Source of the DNA: Shewanella pealeana ATCC 700345
GTDB lineage: Bacteria > Pseudomonadota > Gammaproteobacteria > Enterobacterales > Shewanellaceae
Direction of reading: 5' to 3'
Assembly (NCBI RefSeq): GCF_000018285.1
Contig: NC_009901.1
Span: 3,905,001-3,969,000, forward strand
Length of the DNA: 64,000 bases
The notes beneath the pieces are model-generated. The model did not search any database. It had not been told where the DNA came from and was given only the letters and a program-made list of their open reading frames with translations. The stretch's first letter is position 1. The number at the start of each line of letters is the position of its first letter. The translations under genes were made by a program, and so were the position numbers. Shown piece by piece: positions 16,955 to 25,328 of the stretch.

Positions 16955-19012
16955 TTAGAACCTTACCGAGGCCACATTGATAGCATCGATAACATCGCTG
17001 GCAGACAAGATCACTGGCAGTGCAATCCCCTCTGGCGCATTCGGGCCGTAAACCACGTTAAAGGGCACACCAAAGCGGTTATGGCTCTGTAAATACTCGG
17101 TTATTGGCTTCGATGGTTTAGTCCACTCCCCCTCCATCAACACGATATTGTCAGCCTTTAATTCGCTGTATACCGGATCTTGTAAGATCACCCCAACCTT
17201 GTTGGCTTTACAGGTAATACACCAATCGGCAGTCACATCGACAAATACGGTCTTGCCTGCCGCAACTTGTCTCGCGATTTCAGGCTCATTCAACATATGC
17301 CATTCTAAGTCGGTTGGTAACGGCTGCGCCCACCTGTTAGATGTAGAAAATGCCCCAACGGCTATCACCATAATTCCGACGCTGACACTGGCGATAACAG
17401 CAGCTTTTCCTTGAACTTTGGCCATCAACACTAAAAACAACAGTACTAAAGTGCCAGCCGCAATCCACAAGTAAGCAGCCGGTATAAAGTTGGCTAACAG
17501 ACTAAGTAGCCACAGACTAGTCAGTACCAAGAGGCCGGAGAACACCACTTTAACCACACTCATCCAGCGGCCCGGTTTAGGGAAATAACGCGCAACTTGA
17601 GGAAACGCAGCCACTAGCAACCAAGGTAACGCCATGCCTAGCGCTAAGGCGCTAAAGATAACAAATAGACTCAATACGTCAGCGCCAAGGGCGAAGGCCA
17701 CCGCAGTACCAAGAAATGGTGCGCTGCACGGCGTCGCAAGTAAGGTCGCAAACATGCCTTGCAAGAAATGTCCGCGGTGATCATTACCGCCAGTGGTTGC
17801 CAACTTAGTTTGCAAACTCGATGGTAAGTTAATCTCAAACGCGCCCAACATATTGATGGCAAATATCGCGGTAACTACCGCCATAAAACCAATAAACCAA
17901 GGGTTTTGGAACTGTACCCCCCAACCTATCGCCTGCCCGGTAAATTTAAGGATTAAGATAAATCCTGCAAGCAACCAAAATGACACTAAAATCCCCAAGG
18001 CAGAGGCGATAAACTGCTGGCGGATTTGCTTAACTTGTAGATTTGGCGCCGCTATCACTGAACTTAATTTCATGCCTAGAACCGGTAACACGCAGGGCAT
18101 GACATTTAAAATCAGGCCACCTAATAGCGCGATAACTAGCATGCTCAGTAGCGAATGGCCGCTAGCTTGAATGGTGATGCCGCTAACGTTTGCAACAAAC
18201 TCTAATGCCTGCTCTTTATCCATCACCGTAAGGTTTAACGACTTACCAATGAGCTCAGGCTCACCTAGCCAGCTTGTTGCATCAAAGATAGCTCGTAGCT
18301 TTTGCTGGCCGCTATCGGTGTCATAACGCTCGAACCGCACAAACTTAAAGGTGGTATCAGGCTCACCATCGATAATAAATTTTGGCATGCTCCAACCAGT
18401 ATCATCCATCTCCACTTGCAGTTGCTGCGCTTTTACATCCCAACCAAGCGTGACATCTTCTCGCTGCAATTTAACCGGTACTTTAGACACGGCTTTGTTG
18501 TAGGCAAACATGGCGTCAACATCAGCATTTAATGCAGTGGGGTCGATATCTAGGTTAAGCTCATAATCTGTTAATACACACACATTAGTGCATGACGACA
18601 GGGTAAATTTACCCTGTAAATGAGTGGGCTTATTTGTATCATCGAGTTGCAGCTGCATAGGAAAAGCAGCCTCATGGTGATAACCAAAGGTTTGTAGACC
18701 AAGTAGCGAGAATTGCTCAGGTGCAGGCCAGTCCCAATCGACTTGGTTTAAGTTGCTTGAGCCACTCCAGTCGATACTCGGCGCAATGCCGCCCTCACCA
18801 GGGCTACGCCAATAGGTTTTCCACTCACCATCGAGCTCAACTTCCAGCACCCCAGGCACTGTGTTACTGGCCTTATCGACCTCCCCCGTGAGCATAAACC
18901 TCACTTTTACTGGCGGGTGATTAGGGTTCTCTAGCCAGCCTGTTGACTGGGCAAATACCGGATTAGCTAATGCTAATAAACACACCAGAATAATCTGTTT
19001 TAATATTTTCAC
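16955..19012 (-). CDS. scsB: ScsB, DsbD-like transmembrane electron transporter
   Basis: Carries electrons from cytosolic thioredoxin across the inner membrane to periplasmic thiol proteins. The architecture is a signal peptide (MKILKQIILVCLLALANPVFA), a large periplasmic N-terminal domain with the pair CTNVC near residue 185, eight or so membrane segments with the paired redox cysteines in VMPCVLP and ATPCSAP, and a C-terminal thioredoxin domain with TADWCITCK. I chose a GTG start because ggag lies 8 bases before it and the signal peptide then begins at once; an ATG 11 codons upstream gives an unlikely cysteine-rich tail. Followed by scsC and scsD. Confidence 0.92.
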   Translation of the reverse strand: MKILKQIILVCLLALANPVFAQSTGWLENPNHPPVKVRFMLTGEVDKASNTVPGVLEVELDGEWKTYWRSPGEGGIAPSIDWSGSSNLNQVDWDWPAPEQFSLLGLQTFGYHHEAAFPMQLQLDDTNKPTHLQGKFTLSSCTNVCVLTDYELNLDIDPTALNADVDAMFAYNKAVSKVPVKLQREDVTLGWDVKAQQLQVEMDDTGWSMPKFIIDGEPDTTFKFVRFERYDTDSGQQKLRAIFDATSWLGEPELIGKSLNLTVMDKEQALEFVANVSGITIQASGHSLLSMLVIALLGGLILNVMPCVLPVLGMKLSSVIAAPNLQVKQIRQQFIASALGILVSFWLLAGFILILKFTGQAIGWGVQFQNPWFIGFMAVVTAIFAINMLGAFEINLPSSLQTKLATTGGNDHRGHFLQGMFATLLATPCSAPFLGTAVAFALGADVLSLFVIFSALALGMALPWLLVAAFPQVARYFPKPGRWMSVVKVVFSGLLVLTSLWLLSLLANFIPAAYLWIAAGTLVLLFLVLMAKVQGKAAVIASVSVGIMVIAVGAFSTSNRWAQPLPTDLEWHMLNEPEIARQVAAGKTVFVDVTADWCITCKANKVGVILQDPVYSELKADNIVLMEGEWTKPSKPITEYLQSHNRFGVPFNVVYGPNAPEGIALPVILSASDVIDAINVASVRF

Positions 19013-19230
19013 TTTTCTTTCTCCGCAAAAACGGCTCGCCACCAATCCAGCACTTTTAAGCTATTGGCTTAGCGATTAATAAACGGTTTATGTTAGGGGT
19101 TAGGCCCAATTTCGATAACGGCAATATAGCGATATAACAGCCTAATACCAATTGGCCTAAAACAAGCAAATTCAAGTAGCTGGGTACTAGCTATTAATAC
19201 CTATCAGTATAAAAGCTAGTGCAGTTGTTT

Positions 19231-19746
19231 TTATTCTTGGAAGCGGCACAGAGAAAGGTGGATACGCCTAGGCCTTGGCAGTACGGGGACATTCAGCGCC
19301 CCTTGTAGCACACGTGAGGCAATTGGGATAAGCGGAAAGATAAACAGCAACACCAATAACGGCATAATAGGTGGCTCGTCGAGGCACACTCTTAACGACT
19401 TTTCGGATAACTCACACTGCTTAAACTCTGAATCTTTAGCTTGGCTAACACTCAGCCCGCTAATATTGGCCTCACCAATGCTTGTGGCACTATTGCTTGC
19501 CTCGCTGGTGAGTTCAGCCGCACTTATGCTCGCATAGGTAGGTGAGCTGACATTTAGCTGCTCGAAAATCTGCAATACGCCACTATTTTGCGCCAAGCAA
19601 AATAAGACTAATATGGCAAAAACCATAACAGTCCAATACTTGTTTGTTTTACTAAAGCGCAAATGCGAGATAAATGACTCCGGTTCATCGTCAAAATAGA
19701 GGCTGACAACCACTATCGTAATTGTGGTATCAGCTAAGGTATTCAC
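19231..19746 (-). CDS. Small two-span membrane protein upstream of scsB
   Basis: 171 residues with two hydrophobic segments, about 38-58 (YWTVMVFAILVLFCLAQ) and about 128-148 (PIMPLLVLLFIFPLIPIA). The 70-residue loop between them is rich in Ser, Ala and Glu and holds two cysteines (QCELSEKSLRVCLDE). The tail ends PRPRRIHLSLCRFQE. I do not recognise a named family. Same strand as scsBCD with a 218-base gap, so it could be a membrane partner of the Scs system, but that is inference from position. Confidence 0.65.
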   Translation of the reverse strand: MNTLADTTITIVVVSLYFDDEPESFISHLRFSKTNKYWTVMVFAILVLFCLAQNSGVLQIFEQLNVSSPTYASISAAELTSEASNSATSIGEANISGLSVSQAKDSEFKQCELSEKSLRVCLDEPPIMPLLVLLFIFPLIPIASRVLQGALNVPVLPRPRRIHLSLCRFQE

Positions 19747-19910
19747 AGACTAAGACCGGACTTTTGTAAAAATAGTTCATCACCTAAGTCAATTATATTT
19801 CAACCGTTGAAAAAAAAAGCAAAACAAGCAAATAAAACAACCAGCCGATATCAATCGACTGGCTGTATCTCGTAATGGCATTCATTACGCTAAAAGACTG
19901 TGCTACAAAT

Positions 19911-22181
19911 TTAGCTCAGTGTACGTCTTAAAATTTTCGTTGCCGCGACAAGGTTAACCAAGGCTGGCTCAACTTCATCCCAGGTGCGGGTCTTCAGGCC
20001 ACAATCCGGATTTACCCAAAGTTGCTCTACAGGTACCTTTTGCGCTGCCTTCTGCATCAAGCTAACAATCTCATCGACCGTTGGCGTATTCGGTGAATGA
20101 ATATCGTAAACACCCGGACCAATTTCATTCGGATAATTAAAATCTTCAAATGCATTTAACAGCTCCATTCTTGAACGGGATGTCTCTATGGTAATCACAT
20201 CGGCGTCCATCGCCGCAATTGCCGCTATGGTTTCGTTAAATTCGCTGTAGCACATATGAGTGTGGATCTGCGTTTCGTTTGTCACGCCTGCTGCACTTAA
20301 TTTAAAGGCATTAACCGCCCAGTTAAGGTAATGCTGCCAATCGCTCTTCTTCAGCGGCAGCCCTTCACGAAATGCTGGCTCATCAATTTGAATGATGCCT
20401 ATCCCCGCATTCTGCAGCTCGACCACTTCATCTCGAATGGCTAGACCAATTTGGGTCGCGATCTGCTCGCGACTGATATCTTCACGGGCAAACGACCAAT
20501 GCAAAATGGTAACAGGACCTGTCAGCATGCCTTTAACGGGTTTGTCGGTGAGGCTCTGAGCAAATTCAGCCCACTGCACCGTCATTGCCGCAGGACGTGA
20601 CACATCACCATAGATTAGCGGCGGCTTAACGCAGCGCGAACCATAACTTTGTACCCAACCAAACTGCGTAAAACCCACACCATCGAGCTGTTCGCCGAAG
20701 TATTCCACCATGTCATTGCGCTCTGCTTCACCATGAACCAGTACATCGATACCAAGCTTTAGCTGACGCTCAACGGTGTCGCGAGTCACTTGTCGAAGCT
20801 GGTCGTTATATTGCTCAAGGCTTATCTCCCCTTTACGCCAGCGGCTACGCAGGCCACGAATGGCTAGTGTTTGCGGGAAACTACCGATAGTCGTGGTAGG
20901 CAGTAACGGTAGCCTAAATTTCTGTCTTTGCGCCGCCTGCCTAACAGCAAACAGATCGTCACGCTCATAGTCCTGCTCTGTTAAAGCCGTGACTCTGGCT
21001 ATCACCTGTTGATTGGCCGCTTCGGCGCGAGCACTGCGTCTTGAGCGACACTCCACGACAATGGCTTTAGCCTCAACCGAATCAGCATCATTTAATAATA
21101 TTTTCAACTTACTCAGCTCTGTCAGCTTCTGTTTTGCAAATGAAAGCTGCTGTTTAAGCACAGGTGACAACGCTGTTTCGACTTCGAGATCGACTGGACT
21201 ATGAAGTAGAGAGCACGATGGCGCTAACCATAAACGTTGCTTGAGATCGCGAGCCACACTGCTTAGCTGCGCTGCAATATTATCTAGATCTGCCGCCCAC
21301 ACATTACGACCATTAATCACACCGGCAGACAAGACTTGCTCTTGGCCTAAGGTGGCGACAAATGTGCTTAACTGCTGTGGCGCCGTGACTAAATCAAGGT
21401 GTAAACCTGCAACAGGAAGCTTAGACACCAACGAGTGCTGATGAGCAATACTGCCGTAGTAGCTGGCTAATAATACCTTCAAGTCGCCCTCGGTTAATGC
21501 CGTATAGGTTTGACTTATCGCTGCTTGCCAATCACTTTCAAGCTCCAACGCTAGCACCGGCTCATCGAGCTGGATCCATTCAACGCCTTGGCTGTTAAAG
21601 CGAGTCAGTATTTTTTGATATGTTTCTAAAAGCTGTGGCAATAAACTTAATCTATCAAAATCTGAGCCCACCGATTTAGACAGATATAGAAATGATACCG
21701 GCCCAAGAATAACCGGCTTAGCTTGATAGCCAAGGGCTTGTACTTCGCTCACTTCTTCAAACAGCTGATCATAGCCAATTTCGAAAGTTTGATCCGCTGT
21801 CAACTCAGGCACAATATAGTGGTAGTTAGTGTTAAAAAACTTGGTCATTTCAGCTGCTGGCGCATCATTACCTGTTGGTGCTCTACCACGTCCGACTCGG
21901 AATAGTGTGTCGATATCTATGCCTGCATCTCCACGGTGCCGTTCAGGAATTGCCCCTAAAGTTGCACTCAATGTTAATACTTGATCATAAAAAGCAAAAT
22001 CACCAACAGGTAATAATTTCACCCCAGCATCTGCCTGCCACTGCCAGTGTGACTTACGCAAATCTCTCGATATATCAGTTAATTGAGATTGTTCAATTTC
22101 ACCACGCCAATACTTCTCTAAGGCAAACTTTAATTCACGAAAACGACCAATGCGTGGAAAACCCAAACTATTTAATTGCAT
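19911..22181 (-). CDS. metE: Cobalamin-independent methionine synthase
   Basis: Transfers the methyl group of 5-methyltetrahydropteroyl-triglutamate to homocysteine. Two homologous barrels are present: the N-terminal half begins LGFPRIGRFRELKFALEKYWRGEI and the C-terminal half holds the zinc site, with HTHMCYSEF near residue 640 and NPDCGLKTRTW near residue 724. The length of 756 residues is normal. It is divergent from metR, with MetJ-type boxes and a MetR-like dyad between them, so it should be repressed by S-adenosylmethionine/MetJ and activated by MetR with homocysteine. Confidence 0.97.
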   Translation of the reverse strand: MQLNSLGFPRIGRFRELKFALEKYWRGEIEQSQLTDISRDLRKSHWQWQADAGVKLLPVGDFAFYDQVLTLSATLGAIPERHRGDAGIDIDTLFRVGRGRAPTGNDAPAAEMTKFFNTNYHYIVPELTADQTFEIGYDQLFEEVSEVQALGYQAKPVILGPVSFLYLSKSVGSDFDRLSLLPQLLETYQKILTRFNSQGVEWIQLDEPVLALELESDWQAAISQTYTALTEGDLKVLLASYYGSIAHQHSLVSKLPVAGLHLDLVTAPQQLSTFVATLGQEQVLSAGVINGRNVWAADLDNIAAQLSSVARDLKQRLWLAPSCSLLHSPVDLEVETALSPVLKQQLSFAKQKLTELSKLKILLNDADSVEAKAIVVECRSRRSARAEAANQQVIARVTALTEQDYERDDLFAVRQAAQRQKFRLPLLPTTTIGSFPQTLAIRGLRSRWRKGEISLEQYNDQLRQVTRDTVERQLKLGIDVLVHGEAERNDMVEYFGEQLDGVGFTQFGWVQSYGSRCVKPPLIYGDVSRPAAMTVQWAEFAQSLTDKPVKGMLTGPVTILHWSFAREDISREQIATQIGLAIRDEVVELQNAGIGIIQIDEPAFREGLPLKKSDWQHYLNWAVNAFKLSAAGVTNETQIHTHMCYSEFNETIAAIAAMDADVITIETSRSRMELLNAFEDFNYPNEIGPGVYDIHSPNTPTVDEIVSLMQKAAQKVPVEQLWVNPDCGLKTRTWDEVEPALVNLVAATKILRRTLS

Positions 22182-22205
22182 ATTGTATACCTTTTGATGT
22201 TAAGA

Positions 22206-22218
22206 TGAGGAAAATTCA
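22206..22218. promoter_or_regulatory. Candidate MetR box before metE
   Basis: TGAGgaaaaTTCA matches the MetR consensus TGAA-N5-TTCA at 7 of 8 positions, 25 bases upstream of the metE start. A perfect 8-base inverted repeat, aattcaga / tctgaatt, at 22213-22239 overlaps it. Confidence 0.5.
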
Positions 22219-22261
22219 GAGTTAACGCCCGTCTGAATTTCATATAACTAAACATAACAAT

Positions 22262-22285
22262 GGGCGTCTGGACGTCTAGAAGTTT
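22262..22285. promoter_or_regulatory. MetJ operator: three tandem met boxes between metE and metR
   Basis: Three contiguous 8-mers, GGGCGTCT, GGACGTCT and AGAAGTTT, match the AGACGTCT consensus at 6, 7 and 6 of 8 positions. Tandem 8-base boxes are the diagnostic form of MetJ operators. The position between the divergent genes allows control of both. Confidence 0.75.
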
Positions 22286-22358
22286 ATTGTGTTAGCCTAT
22301 GTATTCGCAATCGAAACGAATTCAAGCGCAACATGAGCGAATTTCATGTGAGGATAAA

Positions 22359-23261
22359 ATGATAGAGCTTAGACATTTACGTACGCTAGTTGCCCTAAAG
22401 GAAAGCGGCAGCCTTGCTGGGGCAGCAAAAAAACGCTTCGTCACTCAGTCAGCACTCTCGCATCAGATCAAGGAATTAGAGACTCGTATTAACTCTGCTA
22501 TTTTTGTACGCAAGAGTAAGCCGCTCTCTTTCACACAAGAAGGCGCGAGATTACTCAACCTTGCTGAAGATATTCTACCTAAGGTGATCGAAACGGAGTT
22601 TGATCTCAAAAAGGGCCTAGAAGATGGAGATAATCACTTAGGTGTTGGCATCGAATGTCACAGCTGTTTCCGCTGGTTAATGCCTGTGATGGAAGAGTTC
22701 AGAAAGCAATATCCGCAAGCCGAACTCGATTTATCCAGCCGTCATCTGTTCGACTCGTTGAACGCACTAGAGCAAGGTGATCTGGATGTTGTACTGAGCT
22801 CAGATCCTGTGCCTGGTCAGTCAATTGCTTATCAGCATCTGTTTGATTTCGAAGTTAGATTAGTGGTGGCCAGTGATCACCCTCTAGCTCAGCAAGAATA
22901 TGTCACACCGAAACAGTTAGAGAATTTACCGATTTTAAGCTACCCGGTAGCACTCGAACGCTTAGATATATACCGCCACTTTTTAGAGCCGGCAGGCATT
23001 CAACCCGGTCCACAAGTAAAGTGTGATTTAACCATGATGCTGTTACAGCGAATTGCCTGTAAAGATGGTGTTGCCGCTTTGCCAAGCTGGTCGATAAGTG
23101 AGGCGCACGGCCTAAGTCTTACCAGTGTAAAACTGGGCCCTGAAGGGCTAAAGCGTCCACTTTTTGGGGCGTATCGTCGCAACGGCGCTAATGCTCGTTT
23201 AGCGCAACATTGGTTAGAGCTAGTGGCTAAAGAAGGTTTGGCAAAACAGAAGCTCAATTAA
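22359..23261 (+). CDS. metR: MetR, LysR-type activator of methionine genes
   Basis: 300 residues starting MIELRHLRTLVALKESGSLAGAAKK, the typical MetR N-terminal helix-turn-helix. The start follows gtgaggataaa; a 20-residue upstream extension is possible in frame but has no ribosome site. The effector domain (GVGIECHSCFRWLMPVMEEFR) matches MetR, including the CHSCFRWL segment. Divergent from metE. Homocysteine is the known co-activator in the family. Confidence 0.95.
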   Translation: MIELRHLRTLVALKESGSLAGAAKKRFVTQSALSHQIKELETRINSAIFVRKSKPLSFTQEGARLLNLAEDILPKVIETEFDLKKGLEDGDNHLGVGIECHSCFRWLMPVMEEFRKQYPQAELDLSSRHLFDSLNALEQGDLDVVLSSDPVPGQSIAYQHLFDFEVRLVVASDHPLAQQEYVTPKQLENLPILSYPVALERLDIYRHFLEPAGIQPGPQVKCDLTMMLLQRIACKDGVAALPSWSISEAHGLSLTSVKLGPEGLKRPLFGAYRRNGANARLAQHWLELVAKEGLAKQKLN

Positions 23262-23277
23262 GTCTGAGTTAGTTAAC

Positions 23278-23306
23278 AAAAAGCCTGCATACTGCAGGCT
23301 TTTTTG
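23278..23306. terminator. Bidirectional terminator between metR and the HDOD gene
   Basis: aaaaagcctgca / tgcaggctttttt forms a strong stem with A and T runs between two convergent genes. Confidence 0.88.
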
Positions 23307-23311
23307 GTTTG

Positions 23312-24040
23312 CTATATTGGGTTAAGCAATAAGTTTCTCTTTGTTAATACCCGCCTTAATACTAGGCCTGGAGAATTAACATTGTGTGTCTTTCGTAAAT
23401 TATGAGCAATCATAAACTCGCCGCTAAGATCATCATCTAGTCCTAATGACTCAAAAGCTTCTAGGGTCAGTGCTTGCTGCTGCTCCTCAATCACGGACTT
23501 AAGTAAGCTTAACGGGTAAGGCTCTGTGCGTTCCGAATTTAAGTAGGCAAATGCGGTCAGTGCGATAATGTCACCAAACACACTAAACAGTGCCAATGTT
23601 TGTACTTCATCAGGATTAATTTGCACACTATCCATTTGATATAACTGATCAACAGCATCTACTGCAATCGCTTCAGTCATTGCCCAGTAACCGTGAATGA
23701 GTTTCTTGTACGGTTCATTGAGCTCGTCTAAACGCTCTTTCAGATAGAAAGTAAAAGCATAGCGATAAATGTTAACTTGGCCCAAGCGCACTAAGGCGTC
23801 TTTTAAGGAACGATTCTTACTCGACTGAGCTGTGGCGTGATCTGCGCTGCTACTGCGCCATAGCAGGTGAGCAGATAACGCAGGATCAGACGAAACGATA
23901 TCAATGACATTGCGAATATCACCGTCTGCAATAATAGCCTTTTTCAATGGGATTAAAATCCCTCGACGACCTATTACCTGCTCTTCATTGCTGATAATGG
24001 CACGTACTTGAGTAAATACTTGCTGCTCAAGATCTGTCAT
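23312..24040 (-). CDS. HDOD-domain protein
   Basis: A 242-residue soluble protein with an HDOD-like core (IVSSDPALSAHLLWRSSS near residue 47, LKDALVRLGQVNIYRYAFTFYLKE near residue 80). HDOD proteins are HD-related helical domains without the metal-binding HD residues and usually act in signalling. No receiver or GGDEF domain is attached. No operon partner is present. The function is not predictable beyond family. Confidence 0.78.
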   Translation of the reverse strand: MTDLEQQVFTQVRAIISNEEQVIGRRGILIPLKKAIIADGDIRNVIDIVSSDPALSAHLLWRSSSADHATAQSSKNRSLKDALVRLGQVNIYRYAFTFYLKERLDELNEPYKKLIHGYWAMTEAIAVDAVDQLYQMDSVQINPDEVQTLALFSVFGDIIALTAFAYLNSERTEPYPLSLLKSVIEEQQQALTLEAFESLGLDDDLSGEFMIAHNLRKTHNVNSPGLVLRRVLTKRNLLLNPI

Positions 24041-24183
24041 GTGAAACGTTAAACCTTATTCTTCTAATAATTATCGCTAACTAGTTTATACAGCTGGGTG
24101 GCCATCTATAAGTAGCTCGATTATATGTGCATTTATTTCAGGTAAATTAACCCATAATATGGCGTCAAAGGTCAAGCCATATA

Positions 24184-24462
24184 ATACCAATCAGTGTAAG
24201 AATTTGCTCTACTCAGAGCATTTTTGGCAAACTAATTCAAGGCGAATAGTTGAAAGAATGGCTATTCCCTTATGAAGCTGTTCAACGCAGAAGTAGGCAG
24301 CCAAAAACGCTCCAGAATGGCGAGTTTTAGCGCTCATGATGCTGTGACTCTTAAGGAACAAGAGGCTGCTTAACCGTAGAACAACTATGCTCTTCACTCG
24401 TTGCCTTGCCTCATAATCGCTAAACTCTCGCTGAGCGAGCAAATCTTTATACCGATTGGTAT
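24184..24462 (-). mobile_element. MITE-like element, copy 2 (inverted)
   Basis: Inverted relative to the copies at 277 and 31133. The ends ataccaatcagt and ccgattggtat are imperfect (one mismatch) inverted repeats, and at about 279 bases the copy is slightly longer. Shared interior blocks include ggcagccaaaaacgctccag and ctcgctgagcgag. An 86-codon minus-strand frame inside it is a by-product of the repeat. Confidence 0.85.
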
Positions 24463-24625
24463 AAACCATTACCTTAACAAGTTTCGCCTATTTACGGTGT
24501 ATTAATTTACTCAAGCTGAAGAAATCTGTGATTGAACTAGCAATCCGCAAGCAGACTGAGGCCTTTAATTTAACTCTGAGCCATTTCGCGTAGCAATAAT
24601 CCATCAACATCTACATCAACCTTTA

Positions 24626-25231
24626 TTATATCGCCTGATAAATCGCCTCAGCCAGCGCTGTGTAGCCCTCGTCGTTTAGATGTATGGCATCAGACTTTTT
24701 ACTCGGAGTTCTCAATAGGCTACTCAAGGTATCTTCTACTAAAACCAGCTCATATTGCTCGGCTAATTCCGCATAAATAGGCGATGGTGACAGGAATAAG
24801 CTCTTTTGCGGCACGGCCACCAGCAGAACCGGGATCTGCTTAGCCTGTGCTATCTCGATCATCTGCGCTAAGTTAGCTTTGGTCGTTGCCAATGGCTGAT
24901 TACGAAGAAAGTCATTCCCGCCCTCTAATAAAATTAACAACTCAGGATCATGATGAGCCAATAGCTGAGCTAAGCGTTTCTTACCACCCGATGTAGTCTC
25001 TCCTGACACCCCGGCATTAATCACCTCAAAGCCGCTTATCCCTGCAAGTTGACTCGGGTAATCTTGGCCCTTACTCGCACCGACGCCATAGGTCAGGCTA
25101 TCACCAAAGGCTAGCACCCGCGCGTTTTCGGACAAGACTGGAATACTGGCACCAGAGCAAGCTTGCAATAACAGCAATGACAGTATGATGAGAGATCGGC
25201 CAAATGGCCTCAGTATCGACAAGTGTTTCAT
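24626..25231 (-). CDS. SGNH-family esterase/lysophospholipase, lipoprotein
   Basis: 201 residues. The signal sequence ends in the lipobox LLQAC, so it is probably anchored in a membrane by a lipidated cysteine near residue 24, unlike the soluble periplasmic TesA. The SGNH blocks are all visible: GDSLTYGVGA (nucleophile Ser), NAGVSGETTSGG (Gly), EGGNDFLR (Asn), and DAIHLNDEGY (Asp and His). Arylesterase, thioesterase or lysophospholipase activity is possible. It lies just downstream of nothing in operon, with a terminator between it and btuB. Confidence 0.9.
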   Translation of the reverse strand: MKHLSILRPFGRSLIILSLLLLQACSGASIPVLSENARVLAFGDSLTYGVGASKGQDYPSQLAGISGFEVINAGVSGETTSGGKKRLAQLLAHHDPELLILLEGGNDFLRNQPLATTKANLAQMIEIAQAKQIPVLLVAVPQKSLFLSPSPIYAELAEQYELVLVEDTLSSLLRTPSKKSDAIHLNDEGYTALAEAIYQAI

Positions 25232-25267
25232 TGGTACGCCTACTTATGAGTTTGCCAATTTATAACA

Positions 25268-25298
25268 TAAAAAAGCCAGACACAATGTCTGGCTTTCT
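25268..25298 (-). terminator. Terminator after btuB
   Basis: aaagccagaca / tgtctggcttt is a perfect 11-bp stem with a 3-base loop, 31 bases after the btuB stop, with a T run on the minus strand. Confidence 0.82.
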
Positions 25299-25328
25299 TC
25301 CTATAACAATAGTATTAGCTATAGGTAA

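Noticed and set aside
24209..24469. 86-codon minus-strand frame
   Set aside because: It lies almost entirely within MITE copy 2 and resembles the frame in copy 1 only because of the shared repeat.
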